Positions 43,486 through 52,732 are shown, numbered from the stretch's first letter. The stretch is 52,986 nucleotides of DNA from Nitrospirota bacterium (GCA_023476565.1 JAMCVZ010000047.1:1-52986), one strand, 5' to 3'. Made by a program: numbers and translations. The notes: generated by a model not told the origin, from the letters alone.

Positions 43486-44696
43486 CTGTCGACTTCTCCC
43501 AGCACTATATCGATAGTTCCTATATTTGCAATAACGTCGGCTATAAGAGCATCCTTACACAGCTCGGGCAGCACCGAAACATGGACAAACGACGGCGACC
43601 TCAGCCTCATCCTGTAAGGCTTTCCGCTACCGTCACCGATCATATAAAATCCCAGCTCGCCTTTCGGGACCTCTGTCGCAGAGTAGATTTCACCCTCAGG
43701 CGATGCTATCGGCCCTTTGGTTATCAGAACAAAGTGGTGTATCAGGGATTCCATATCAGTGAGTACTTTGTCTTTGGGAGGAAGCGTAAATTTCGGAGCA
43801 TCCGGAGCCATGATCGGCCCCCTCGGCATTTGCTCTATACATTGCCTGATAATACGGTTGGACTGCTTCAACTCCTCCATCCTGCACTTATACCGGTCAT
43901 AGACATCGCCGTTCTTTCCTACCGGCACATCGAATTCGACCTTGTCATATGCATCATAAGGAGCATGCTTTCTGACATCATAAGGGACCCCTGAGCCCCT
44001 CAGGGTAGGTCCGGTCAGGCCCCAGTTTATGGCATCCTCGGCGCTTATGACGCCTATGCCCTTTGTCCTCTGGAGCCATATCCTGTTCCGGTCTATCAGG
44101 GTCTCGTATTCCCGCTCTATCGTCTCCGGGAAATACCCGGTAAATTCATAGAGCTTATCGATGAACTCCTGGCTTACGTCGTTTCTTACGCCCCCTATCC
44201 TCGGATAGCTGACGGTAAGGCGCGCGCCGCAGGTCATCTCGAACAGATCCAGCAGCGTTTCCCTGTCCCTGAAGGAATAGAGGAACAAGGTTGTTGCCCC
44301 TATGTCCAGAACGTGGGTGGCAACCCCGATTATATGGCTGCTTATCCTGGTCATTTCAGCCATGATGGTCCTGATGTATTTCGCCCTTTCCGGCGGCTCT
44401 ACGCCGAAAAGCCTCTCGACCGCTACGCAGTATCCTATGTTATTGGCCATGCTGGAAATGTAGTCCAGCCTGTCAGTCAAAGGAAGGGCTGACATATACG
44501 TGCGGTTCTCGGCGAGCTTCTCGACTCCCCTGTGCAGGTACCCGACATACGGGGTGCATTTGACTACCGTTTCCCCGTTCAGCTCCAGCACCAGCCTCAA
44601 GACGCCATGGGTTGCCGGATGCTGCGGCCCCATATTTACAGTGAGTTCTTTCGTTTTGACCTCTTTCTTCCCTATCTCTTCTGGCGCCGCCGGCAT
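43482..44696 (-). CDS. nuoD: NADH-quinone oxidoreductase subunit D
   Basis: 404-aa subunit of the quinone site, related to the large subunit of [NiFe] hydrogenases but without the metal Cys. [13 protein letters not shown] and [16 protein letters not shown] are conserved. Not fused to NuoC, unlike in some enteric bacteria. Confidence 0.95.
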   Translation of the reverse strand: MPAAPEEIGKKEVKTKELTVNMGPQHPATHGVLRLVLELNGETVVKCTPYVGYLHRGVEKLAENRTYMSALPLTDRLDYISSMANNIGYCVAVERLFGVEPPERAKYIRTIMAEMTRISSHIIGVATHVLDIGATTLFLYSFRDRETLLDLFEMTCGARLTVSYPRIGGVRNDVSQEFIDKLYEFTGYFPETIEREYETLIDRNRIWLQRTKGIGVISAEDAINWGLTGPTLRGSGVPYDVRKHAPYDAYDKVEFDVPVGKNGDVYDRYKCRMEELKQSNRIIRQCIEQMPRGPIMAPDAPKFTLPPKDKVLTDMESLIHHFVLITKGPIASPEGEIYSATEVPKGELGFYMIGDGSGKPYRMRLRSPSFVHVSVLPELCKDALIADVIANIGTIDIVLGEVDR

Positions 44697-44697
44697 T

Positions 44698-45234
44698 TTA
44701 CCTGACCTCGTATTGTTTATTCTTTTCAGCTATTTTTATTACCTCTTTATATGTGCTCCATTCTCCCTCACCGAGATCGCTCTTTAACGGGAAATCCTTC
44801 CTGAGGGGATGGCCCTCCCAATCCTCAGGCATGAGTATCCGCCTCAGGTCAGGATGCCCCTTAAAGGTTACGCCGAACATGTCGTAGCATTCTCTCTCGT
44901 GCCAATTGGCTCCTGCCCAGATATCCACTACACTCTCTATGGCGCAGTCATTTTCGGGCACTTCAGTCCTGATCCTTACCATATGCCTGTGCTTAATGGA
45001 ATACAGGTGATAAACCACTTCAAATCTCGGCTCCTTCTTGCCGAAGTAGTCCACACCGCAGAGGTCTGTGAGAAGATCGAAATACAGCTCGGGCGTGTCA
45101 TGCAGATATTTCATCATCTCTTTTATCCTGCCCTTACTCACGATCACCGATACCTGATTGCGGAATTCCCTGATGTCTTTAACCTCTGTAGGATACCTGT
45201 CTTTTATCAGTTCAGCTATTTCCTTCGGCTCCAT
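44698..45234 (-). CDS. nuoC: NADH-quinone oxidoreductase subunit C
   Basis: 178 aa; [20 protein letters not shown] and [15 protein letters not shown] are diagnostic. The start follows ACGGAGGTAGA. An 86-bp gap with a heptamer repeat separates it from nuoB. Confidence 0.95.
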   Translation of the reverse strand: MEPKEIAELIKDRYPTEVKDIREFRNQVSVIVSKGRIKEMMKYLHDTPELYFDLLTDLCGVDYFGKKEPRFEVVYHLYSIKHRHMVRIRTEVPENDCAIESVVDIWAGANWHERECYDMFGVTFKGHPDLRRILMPEDWEGHPLRKDFPLKSDLGEGEWSTYKEVIKIAEKNKQYEVR

Positions 45235-45243
45235 TCTACCTCC

Positions 45244-45318
45244 GTTATGCGTAATCCGTAATGCGTGATCTGTGATTATTGTTCATGCCCATTACCCATT
45301 ACGCTTTACGCATCACGA
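45244..45318. repeat. Heptamer repeat, type C (nuoB/nuoC gap)
   Basis: Left arm of GTAATGC-like heptamers (GTTATGC, GTAATCC, GTAATGC, GTGATCT), right arm the inverted series (from 45287, ...ACGCTTTACGCATCACG). Built on the same 7-bp period as the recN insertions but with another unit. Confidence 0.7.
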
Positions 45319-45320
45319 TT

Positions 45321-45842
45321 TTATCTCCACATGCTCCATCTGAAATGCTCATGCTTTATCTTTTCCTGCAACTTTATGATTCCCTCCAGCAGCGCCTCGG
45401 GCCGCGGCGGGCAGCCCGGTATGTAAACATCCACCGGCAGGAACGAGTCGACCCCCTGAACCGTGCTGTATGAATTGAATATTCCTCCGCTGCAGGCGCA
45501 ACTGCCCATGGCGATTACATACCTCGGCTCGGGCATCTGGTCATAGACCCTCCTCACGATAGGCGCCATCTTCTTGGTCACTGTTCCGGCTATTATCACG
45601 AAATCAGCCTGTCTCGGCGAGCCCCTGAAGATCACCCCCAATCTGTCCAAATCATAGTGTGACGATCCCGTCGTCATCATTTCAATGGCGCAGCAGGCCA
45701 GGCCGAAAGTCATCGGCCATAATGACGACAGTCTGCTCCAGTTGACTATCATATCAAGGCCGGCGATAATGGTATTGGCCCCGGGAATTATCTTCAACCC
45801 CTTCTCTATCTCAACCAGTTGTGTGGCGCCGTCGATTACCAT
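45321..45842 (-). CDS. nuoB: NADH-quinone oxidoreductase subunit B
   Basis: 173 aa; holds cluster N2, the donor to quinone. The tandem cysteines C50-C51 in [19 protein letters not shown] and [11 protein letters not shown] are the ligands. The start follows AAAGGAGGTAAAAATT. Confidence 0.95.
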   Translation of the reverse strand: MVIDGATQLVEIEKGLKIIPGANTIIAGLDMIVNWSRLSSLWPMTFGLACCAIEMMTTGSSHYDLDRLGVIFRGSPRQADFVIIAGTVTKKMAPIVRRVYDQMPEPRYVIAMGSCACSGGIFNSYSTVQGVDSFLPVDVYIPGCPPRPEALLEGIIKLQEKIKHEHFRWSMWR

Positions 45843-45862
45843 TAATTTTTACCTCCTTTCTT

Positions 45863-45942
45863 TAAAATTCAAAATGCAAAGAGAGAAATTTGAAAATATG
45901 GAAACTCCTCAATTTTGAATTTTGCATTTTGAATTTTGCATT
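45863..45942. repeat. AT-rich repeat, type B, copy 3 (nuoA/nuoB gap)
   Basis: AAAATTCAAAATGC on the left, centre AAATATGGAAACTCCTCAAT, and TTTTGAATTTTGCATTTTG on the right: an imperfect palindrome of the same plan as copies 2 and 4. Confidence 0.65.
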
Positions 45943-45946
45943 GTAT

Positions 45947-46330
45947 TCAGTCCCACTTAAAGGCCTCTTTTTTCCATGCGTATATATAGCCGACAACCAG
46001 AACGGTTATAAAGAGCATCATTTCTATAAGCGCATAAAGGCCTATCTTGTCATATACCAGCGCCCATGGATACAGGAATACCGCTTCCACATCGAACACG
46101 ACGAACAACATGGCTATGATATAGAATTTGACACTGAACCTGTACCGCGGCTCTCCGATGGGCGGGTTTCCTGATTCATACGGCATCAGTTTTTCTCTAT
46201 AGGATCTTCTGATTCTGAACAGGGCGCCTACGATCAAAGCTCCTGCGCCGAAAGCACCGGCTATAATCATTAAAATCATTATGGGAAGGTATTCGGAAGG
46301 AAGATAATTGCCTGGCGTTATCGGGCTCAT
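45947..46330 (-). CDS. nuoA: NADH-quinone oxidoreductase subunit A
   Basis: 127 aa, three membrane helices, YESGNPPIG and [12 protein letters not shown] conserved. First gene of the nuo operon. The start follows TTAAGGAAAATTATC. Confidence 0.95.
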   Translation of the reverse strand: MSPITPGNYLPSEYLPIMILMIIAGAFGAGALIVGALFRIRRSYREKLMPYESGNPPIGEPRYRFSVKFYIIAMLFVVFDVEAVFLYPWALVYDKIGLYALIEMMLFITVLVVGYIYAWKKEAFKWD

Positions 46331-46376
46331 GATAATTTTCCTTAATTAAATTTTTTAATTTAACTATAACTTTTTA

Positions 46377-46406
46377 TTTATACTTTAAGCCAATGAAACT
46401 TGTCAA
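46377..46406 (-). promoter_or_regulatory. Proximal promoter of the nuo operon
   Basis: TTGACA (46406-46401), 18 nt, TATAAA (46382-46377) on the minus strand, about 47 nt before nuoA. Near-consensus sigma-70 type. Confidence 0.6.
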
Positions 46407-46579
46407 GTCAATCTCGAATCCAAGCCATTTTGCTATGATTCCCCAAGGCATTTCAATATTTATACGAAGAAGGGATAATATTATCTGACTGGCTGCTTAC
46501 CTCCTCTTGAACGGGAACTGTTATTCCGGCATAAGACTACGAGGCGCCGGATAAAGCGACTATTCAACAAACCAGCTTA

Positions 46580-46609
46580 GTTATAATTCAAATTAGCATG
46601 TGTTGTCAA
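46580..46609 (-). promoter_or_regulatory. Distal promoter of the nuo operon
   Basis: TTGACA (46609-46604), 18 nt, TATAAC (46585-46580) on the minus strand, 250 nt before nuoA. The 380-bp gap 46331-46710 holds no gene; besides the two promoters nothing else is recognised, and no terminator for the upstream hdr genes was found. Confidence 0.5.
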
Positions 46610-46710
46610 GTTTAAAAGATAGGCGATTTGCACAAATAGTTTCAGTGTATTCTAAACGCTAAACGCAGTCCAAGCGGAATCACTATTCTTGCAAAGGATG
46701 AATTTTTAGA

Positions 46711-47586
46711 TTACAGGATAAGGCTCCCGGTAATCTTATCCGACTTGATCCTGTTAAATTCAAAACCCAGTTCCCGCTCACTCAACCCCAGGGCAAGCCC
46801 GAGGACCTGTGTAAAGTAGAGGACGGGCACGTTGAACGCTTTCCCGAGCGTCCTTCCCGCAAGCTTCTGGTTATTCTCGTAAGCAATGCAACATGAAGGG
46901 CACGCCACCACCATTGCATCCACTCCCCTCTCTGACAGGCACTCAAGCTTCTCAGCAGCAAGCCTGAGGCCCGTATCCTCCGATATACCCATTATAGTAA
47001 GACCGCAGCAGAGGTTTTTATTTGTATAATCGATACTCTTTGCGCCGGCACTCGTGATAAGCCTGTCAAGAGTAACAGGGTTTGAGGGGTCATCGAAATA
47101 TTCGTGAGCCCGGGCCGGCCTCATATAATGACATCCGTAATGCACGCCGAACTCCAAAGAACCCAACGGATTAACGACCTCTTTTCGTAAGCGCTCCAGC
47201 CCGTAGTCCTCGATCAATATCCTTGCAAAATGTCTGACTCTGACCCTGCCGGTAAACTCTTTTACTCCAAGGGCTTTCAATTTCTTATTGACTTCACTGC
47301 GGAGGTCCCCGTCTTCGAGGTATTCCTTTGCCTCTGACAGGGTTGCAACGCACCCGGTACAGGCGCCTACGATATCCATATTTCTTTCTTCCGCTAGAGC
47401 AAGGTTGCGTGCGGCCATAATAAGAGCGACATGAAAGTCCATGGATTTCGCCGGATATCCGCAGCAGCCGAACTCAGGGACATCGACCAGCTCTATGCCG
47501 AGTTTCCTTGCGAGACTCCTCGTGGATATCTCGTATTTCAATGCCTTGACAGGCATTGCGCAGCCAGGGTAAAAGGCGTATCTCAA
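46711..47586 (-). CDS. hdrB: Heterodisulfide reductase subunit B-like protein
   Basis: 291 aa with two complete CCG domains. C9, C41-C42, C76, C79 and C152, C193-C194, C229, C232 match the ligand pattern of the two non-cubane [4Fe-4S] clusters that reduce disulfides in HdrB. The start is set at a TTG 8 nt after AAAGGAG, giving the canonical RYAFYPGC beginning; a GTG 15 codons upstream is the alternative. Last gene of the apr2-hdr cluster. No membrane segment. In this setting the electron acceptor or donor is probably a thiol/disulfide, which is not known. Confidence 0.88.
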   Translation of the reverse strand: MRYAFYPGCAMPVKALKYEISTRSLARKLGIELVDVPEFGCCGYPAKSMDFHVALIMAARNLALAEERNMDIVGACTGCVATLSEAKEYLEDGDLRSEVNKKLKALGVKEFTGRVRVRHFARILIEDYGLERLRKEVVNPLGSLEFGVHYGCHYMRPARAHEYFDDPSNPVTLDRLITSAGAKSIDYTNKNLCCGLTIMGISEDTGLRLAAEKLECLSERGVDAMVVACPSCCIAYENNQKLAGRTLGKAFNVPVLYFTQVLGLALGLSERELGFEFNRIKSDKITGSLIL

Positions 47587-47719
47587 AATATCTGCTCCTT
47601 TCTCTGTTATCTCAATAAGGGAATCAACCACAGCCGAAAATAGGCGCTTCTAAGCGAGGACACAGTAAATACTGATGGGAAACGGTATTTATTTTTCCCT
47701 GTGCTCCCCGTGGTTTTCA

Positions 47720-48148
47720 TCAATGCTTCCGGACCATCTCAAATATCCGCGCTGCAAGGGAGGGCTCTTCTTGTATCTGGGGAAGGCCGGCCCTCTCCCT
47801 TTTCCTGTTGTCTACAGGAATGAGCCGCCCGGTCCTGAGCAGGGCATCTCTCTGGTTTGCAACCAGGTCAGGGACAAAACCCGAAGCGACTGCCATAGCC
47901 CTCGCAAGCCAGAGGATTTCGGTCACCCTGATTCCTTGCGGACATCTCTCTGAGCAGGCAAAGCAGGTGGTGCATTTCCAGATCCCTTCGTCCTTAAGAA
48001 GCCTGGCCCCGGCCCCCATGCTGATCAGGTGGAGAAACCTGTGGGGCTGGAACGAGGGATCAAGCCGGTTGATATCGCACCCGGAAGAGCATTTCCCGCA
48101 TTGATAACAGTATCCGAGTCTCTCTTTATCGAAGAGCTTGCCGTGCAT
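47720..48148 (-). CDS. hdrC: Heterodisulfide reductase subunit C-like protein
   Basis: 142-aa soluble protein with two [4Fe-4S] motifs (C14, C17, C20, C24 and C59, C62, C65, C69), the electron wire between HdrA and HdrB. Unlike QmoC (2464-3621) it has no membrane domain. It starts 3 bp after the stop of the hdrA-like gene. The 133 bp to hdrB show no clear signal apart from the hdrB ribosome binding site. Confidence 0.9.
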   Translation of the reverse strand: MHGKLFDKERLGYCYQCGKCSSGCDINRLDPSFQPHRFLHLISMGAGARLLKDEGIWKCTTCFACSERCPQGIRVTEILWLARAMAVASGFVPDLVANQRDALLRTGRLIPVDNRKRERAGLPQIQEEPSLAARIFEMVRKH

Positions 48149-48151
48149 ACA

Positions 48152-50422
48152 CTAAAGCCTTAAAGGGTTCCTGCCCAGGAGTTTCAATTCACTGACGTAC
48201 TCCGTCACTGCCCGTGCAAACTTTTCCGGCTCATCCCTGCTGACAGCTACAAAGCGTACCCTTTCCGGCTCCAGATACATCTCCCTGAGCTTGTTTGAGA
48301 TATCGTCCAGTCTCGTTTTTGCCAATGCACTCCCCTGAATGTAATGGCACTGGCTGTCAGGGCATCCTGCAATGAGAATTCCGTCAATACCCGTTGAAAT
48401 GGCCTTCGCCACGATAGCTCCGTTTACTGCTCCCGCGCAGGGGACCATGATGCCCAGGAAATTCGGCGGGTACTGAATCCCCCGCAGGCCGGCATCATCC
48501 GCTGCCCTGTATGCATCGTTTCTGCACAGGAAGCCGAGGATTACCGGCTCATCCTCGTCGAGATACGACCTGTCGAAGACATCGATCATCTCCGAAAGCT
48601 GAACTATCGAAAGTTCCCCAAGCGATACAGCGGCAAGAGGGCAGCCCCCCATACATATCCCGCACCTGCGGCATTTGAGGATATCGGCCTTCGGGAAGCC
48701 TTTTTCATCGAGGGCATATGCCTTGAACGGGCATTCCTCGATGCAACGTTTGCAGACATCGCATTTCAATGTATTTACCGCCGAATGGTCGGGGACTACT
48801 TCTATGCCGCCTGTCAGGAACTGAAGGGCCTTGACCGCGGCTGCGCCCGCGCTCTCGATGGACCTCGAAACATCCATCGGCGCCTTGCAGCAGCCCGCGC
48901 TGAAAACAGCCGCCCTCCGGGTATCCTGAGGATAACATTGGAGATGGGATTCGACAAAGCTGTTTTTATTCAGGGCAATGCCGATTTTGCCCCCTAATTC
49001 TGCAATTCCGCTCGAAGGTCTCATGCCCGTTGCAAGGACCACAAGGTCAGCGGACAATTCAAGGCGTTCCCCTGCCACGGTATCGAAAACTGAAAAGTTT
49101 ATTTTGTTCGCATCACCCGGCTTCAATTCCGAGGGGATGCCCTTTACAAATATCACCCCGGCCTGCCGCGCCTTCCGATACAAGTCTTCATATTCTCCGG
49201 GGGTCCTGATGTCGTTATAAAATATGTACACCTCCGTGTCTTGTTCCATCTCTTTCAGCAAGATCGCCTGTTTTATGCTCACCATGCAGCAGACGCCGGA
49301 ACAATAGGAAAGATGCCGTTCATCACGGCTGCCCACACACTGAATAAAAGCTATCCGTTTCAGTCCTCTTAAAAATGCCCCATGCTTCCCGGCGATCTTT
49401 TCGAATTCCAGGCCCGTAACGACATTTTCGAGTCTTCCGTATCCAAGCTCCGCAAGAGGAGTCGGATCAAAGGGTTCCCATCCCGTTGCAAGAATAAGAG
49501 CTCCCGCCTTGCTATTGCTCACCTTCTCCTCTTCATCAAGGGCTATTGCATGCACAGGGCAGGCCCCGGCGCATTTATCACAGCCCTCAATACAGAGTTT
49601 CCTGTTTATAGCCGGGGCATTCGGGAAGGAGGGGCCTTCCGGATAAATAACGGCATTTTGAGGGCATACCTCAAGACATTTACCGCACAACACGCACCTC
49701 TCCGCATCAATATGCCGTGGACATGTCCTTACCATAATCTCGAAATTCCCCGGAGGGCCGCTTATGGAGTCTATTTCAGAAGAGGTCAGGATATGAATAG
49801 CGGGATTGTCTTTCAACTTCGAAAACATGAGCTCCAGGCCGCAGGACGGCGGACACATCCGCGGGAAATACCTGTGCAATCCTGCCACTCTCCCACCGAG
49901 AAACGGGCTCTTTTCGATAAGGAACACCTCATGACCGGTCTCTGCAATATCAATCGAAGCGTTTATTCCGGCTACCCCGCCCCCGAGCACCAGAGCACTC
50001 TTCAAGGCAGGGAGTTGTAAAGGCTGAAGCGGTTGAGAATGCCTTGCCATCTCGAGGGAGCCCCTGAGCATGGTCTTTGCCTTTTTTGTGGCATGCTCAG
50101 GGTTATTACGGTGGACCCGGCTGCACTGCTCCCTTAAATTCACCCGCCCGACAAGGTATTTGTTTATGCCGAGACCGGAAAATTCTTCTACCTTAAAGAA
50201 AGGAGAGCAGGCAGCTATCACTACTCTGTCGAGTCCGAGCTTTTCAACATCCCCCCTGATTTTGCGTATCCCGTCCGTTGAGCACAGAGAGGCATCTTTG
50301 TGGATAACGGTTACCCCCGGCCATCCTGATGCCTCTTTTGCCAATAAACCGGCATCAACGGCCTGCTCGACCTCGCCTCCGCAGGTGCAGAGGTAAATCC
50401 CTATTTTCAGGCTGTCATCCAT
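48152..50422 (-). CDS. HdrA-MvhD fusion flavoprotein (QmoA/QmoB-related)
   Basis: 756 aa from the ATG after ATCCAGGAA; a 24-codon extension upstream is unlikely. Order of parts: HdrA N-terminal domain (1-140; C12, C14, C47), FAD site GGGVAG (147-152), a Cys pair in RYFPRMCPPSCGLEL as in QmoA (about 190-194), an inserted ferredoxin (C243, C246, C249, C253 and C277, C281, C284, C288), a second ferredoxin (C554, C557, C560, C564 and C584, C587, C590, C594), and an MvhD-like domain (about 625-740, GCPDSQCHYIQG). It combines QmoA- and QmoB-like features in one chain. Expected to be the flavin hub of the apr2-hdr module. Whether it bifurcates electrons cannot be read from sequence. Confidence 0.88.
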   Translation of the reverse strand: MDDSLKIGIYLCTCGGEVEQAVDAGLLAKEASGWPGVTVIHKDASLCSTDGIRKIRGDVEKLGLDRVVIAACSPFFKVEEFSGLGINKYLVGRVNLREQCSRVHRNNPEHATKKAKTMLRGSLEMARHSQPLQPLQLPALKSALVLGGGVAGINASIDIAETGHEVFLIEKSPFLGGRVAGLHRYFPRMCPPSCGLELMFSKLKDNPAIHILTSSEIDSISGPPGNFEIMVRTCPRHIDAERCVLCGKCLEVCPQNAVIYPEGPSFPNAPAINRKLCIEGCDKCAGACPVHAIALDEEEKVSNSKAGALILATGWEPFDPTPLAELGYGRLENVVTGLEFEKIAGKHGAFLRGLKRIAFIQCVGSRDERHLSYCSGVCCMVSIKQAILLKEMEQDTEVYIFYNDIRTPGEYEDLYRKARQAGVIFVKGIPSELKPGDANKINFSVFDTVAGERLELSADLVVLATGMRPSSGIAELGGKIGIALNKNSFVESHLQCYPQDTRRAAVFSAGCCKAPMDVSRSIESAGAAAVKALQFLTGGIEVVPDHSAVNTLKCDVCKRCIEECPFKAYALDEKGFPKADILKCRRCGICMGGCPLAAVSLGELSIVQLSEMIDVFDRSYLDEDEPVILGFLCRNDAYRAADDAGLRGIQYPPNFLGIMVPCAGAVNGAIVAKAISTGIDGILIAGCPDSQCHYIQGSALAKTRLDDISNKLREMYLEPERVRFVAVSRDEPEKFARAVTEYVSELKLLGRNPLRL

Positions 50423-50438
50423 TTCCTGGATACGTTCC

Positions 50439-50765
50439 TTACCTTTTGTTCCTTGTGCGGTAGGTGAACCGTTCCACCTTGCCGTTAATGTCAACGCATG
50501 TCCAGGTTATGGAATCAGTGCCTATCATCGGGATGAGCTTTGCGCCGTGGTATCCGAGCTGATAGGGTATCCTCTGCTCAATGGCGCCCTTCGGACATAT
50601 CTTCGTGCAGGACATGCAGTCCCAGCAGTCTCTCAAAGACCTGCAGTACGCCTTTCCTGTTCCCGGGTCCAGTGTCATAAGGTCACCGATACATATCTGC
50701 TCGCACAGGGGTTCTTCTTTTCCCTTGCATCCATCACACTTGTCTTTTACCACATATGGCGGCAT
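50439..50765 (-). CDS. AprB-like ferredoxin subunit, short form
   Basis: 108 aa from the ATG after AAAGGAGGATACGCC. All eight cluster Cys are at the same numbers as in AprB1 (10, 13, 21, 25, 47, 50, 53, 57) and Trp48 is kept. A Pro normally after C25 is Ile (CIGDL). The C-terminal tail of about 37 residues that clamps AprA in the canonical enzyme is absent. It lies 40 bp after the AprA-like gene and 16 bp before the HdrA-MvhD gene. Confidence 0.88.
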   Translation of the reverse strand: MPPYVVKDKCDGCKGKEEPLCEQICIGDLMTLDPGTGKAYCRSLRDCWDCMSCTKICPKGAIEQRIPYQLGYHGAKLIPMIGTDSITWTCVDINGKVERFTYRTRNKR

Positions 50766-50805
50766 GGCGTATCCTCCTTTATAGTGAAAATTTTCTGTCT
50801 CATGC

Positions 50806-52638
50806 TCAGGACTTCTCTGCGGAAAGCGGCAGAGGGGACGGTGCCTTTGTCCTGTCTCCCGGCAGTACCTGCTCATAGGGCCTTTTAAGCATCCCGATCT
50901 CTCCTGTTTCAAGGTCTTTTCTCGAGTTAATGAAGCAGTCGAGGTCTTGGTCGACCCCGGGATAATCCGTCCTGGTCTGCCATCCGGGCCATCTGCTTTC
51001 CCTTCTCTCCCTCAGGTGCATTACCACCACCTCCGCCACATCGAGGCGGTCGATAACATCGTGAACCAGAACGAGCTCATGCAGATCGGTAGCGAAGAGC
51101 CTGCCGACCTGGTCCTTCAGCATCTTGATGTGTTTGAGCGCATAATTAAGCTGCTCTTCATTGCATTTGAAAAACTGGCCCACCCCTGCTGCATATTCGT
51201 CCATGAGCCTCTGGAATCTCTCTTCCATTTCCTCAGGGGTAACGCCGTCATACTGCCAGCGCTGGTCCTGTCCGGCAGGGATATTGTATTTGGCCTCCAT
51301 GCTCAAGCCTTTGAGAAGCGGCGAGAACACCCTCTCCTTCTCTGAAGCTATCTGATTCTCATCAAGATTGCCATGTTTAACGCTTGCGATATACTTCAGG
51401 GCGCCCCGTGCTGCGAGGACCCCCTCGGCAGCACACCCGCCGACAAATTTATTCGGCATCCCCCCTGCACATTCGCCTGCGGCAAAGAGACCGGGGAGGG
51501 TTGACATCCTGTCAATATCAACCCAATAACCGCTGCCCGTATGTCCACCTACTATGTAGGGGTCGCTGCCGTATATCTCCAACGGCTCTTTAGCGGGGTC
51601 CTGCCCCCTTGCCGCCAGGAAAAGCACATAGGTGGGCCGTTCATTGAGGTAATCTATCTTCAGGTCCTTGACCTGCTCGGGAGAAAGATGCCGGGTATCC
51701 ACAAAAGTCGGCCCGCGCCCCTCGCTCCATTCATTCATGGGCGCATTCGCCCTGATATAGCGCGGCGCCGTATCTCCTCCGAGGTGGGCATATCTTTCCT
51801 GGAGGATCATCTCTCCTTTGCTGTTTATCATTTTTGCCTTATACCCCACGGATATGGTGTCCACAGGCCCGGTAAAATCCTTTACTCTCGCTGCGCACCA
51901 CCTCTGCTCCATCAGGGTAAATTCCGCTCCGGCCCTTACACCCATGGCATATCCCGTACCTACATTGAACGGGCACATCCACATCTGATGATGCGAGGTG
52001 GCGCCGTCATTGGTTGCTGAACGGTAAAGACCCGCGGCCCCCCCTGTCGATACAACGGTCGCTTTGGCTTTTATTATGTAGAACTTGCCGTCCCTGATGC
52101 CGAAACCCACGGCGCCGGTTATCCTGTCGCCGGACCTGATAAGATTGGTTGCAGCCACCCTGTTCAATATCCGCGGATTAAGGCTCTTTGTCTTCTCTGC
52201 AATAATCGGCTTCAACTGTTCTCCGTGAATCGAAATGTCAAACCTCCCTCTTCTTTTGTACCTTTCCTTCTCGTCCTTCTTGAAAGGCACTCCCCACTTT
52301 TCCAGAGACTCCACGCATTCATTGAGGATCTTGGCGTTGCTCAGAGCAAGGTCTTCCCTCAGGGGACCGCCGCCCACCTGCGCGCGGCTCCATGCAACAA
52401 GGGTTTCAGGCGTCTCTCCTTCGCCTATGTACGTGTTAATGGCGTCCATGCCGGCAGCCAGTGCGCCGCTTCTATCTATATGCGCCTTCTCCATAATAGT
52501 CACATCGAGGTCAGGATTTTTTTCCTTGGCCTCGATTGCGACAAAGCACCCCGAGTTGCCTCCGCCGATAATGAGGAGATCGGTCTCTATCCTTACCTCT
52601 TCAACTTCCTTGACAGTTTTCGGGAGATTCTTCTTCAT
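50806..52638 (-). CDS. AprA-like flavoprotein, divergent second copy
   Basis: 610 aa, fumarate reductase/APS reductase alpha-subunit superfamily. FAD motif LLIIGGGNSG at 21-30, DAINTYIGEG at 65-74, Arg251 in AARVKDFTGPV and His366 in VGGHTGSGYW align with Arg285 and His418 of AprA1. Differences: the region after His366 is about 15 residues shorter (no GPDDLGAP segment), and the stretch matching residues 135-165 of AprA1 is replaced by RRGRFDISIHGEQ. So it is homologous to AprA, but its substrate is uncertain. The start follows AAGGAGGTAAGGACG. First gene of the cluster; order A-B, opposite to the canonical aprB-aprA. Confidence 0.85.
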   Translation of the reverse strand: MKKNLPKTVKEVEEVRIETDLLIIGGGNSGCFVAIEAKEKNPDLDVTIMEKAHIDRSGALAAGMDAINTYIGEGETPETLVAWSRAQVGGGPLREDLALSNAKILNECVESLEKWGVPFKKDEKERYKRRGRFDISIHGEQLKPIIAEKTKSLNPRILNRVAATNLIRSGDRITGAVGFGIRDGKFYIIKAKATVVSTGGAAGLYRSATNDGATSHHQMWMCPFNVGTGYAMGVRAGAEFTLMEQRWCAARVKDFTGPVDTISVGYKAKMINSKGEMILQERYAHLGGDTAPRYIRANAPMNEWSEGRGPTFVDTRHLSPEQVKDLKIDYLNERPTYVLFLAARGQDPAKEPLEIYGSDPYIVGGHTGSGYWVDIDRMSTLPGLFAAGECAGGMPNKFVGGCAAEGVLAARGALKYIASVKHGNLDENQIASEKERVFSPLLKGLSMEAKYNIPAGQDQRWQYDGVTPEEMEERFQRLMDEYAAGVGQFFKCNEEQLNYALKHIKMLKDQVGRLFATDLHELVLVHDVIDRLDVAEVVVMHLRERRESRWPGWQTRTDYPGVDQDLDCFINSRKDLETGEIGMLKRPYEQVLPGDRTKAPSPLPLSAEKS

Positions 52639-52732
52639 CGTCCTTACCTCCTTAAAAGTATTCTTGAACCTATACTACAAACTAAAAACATTTAATGATG
52701 TTTGCTGGACGACACTAACCTAATTTTTGCGC

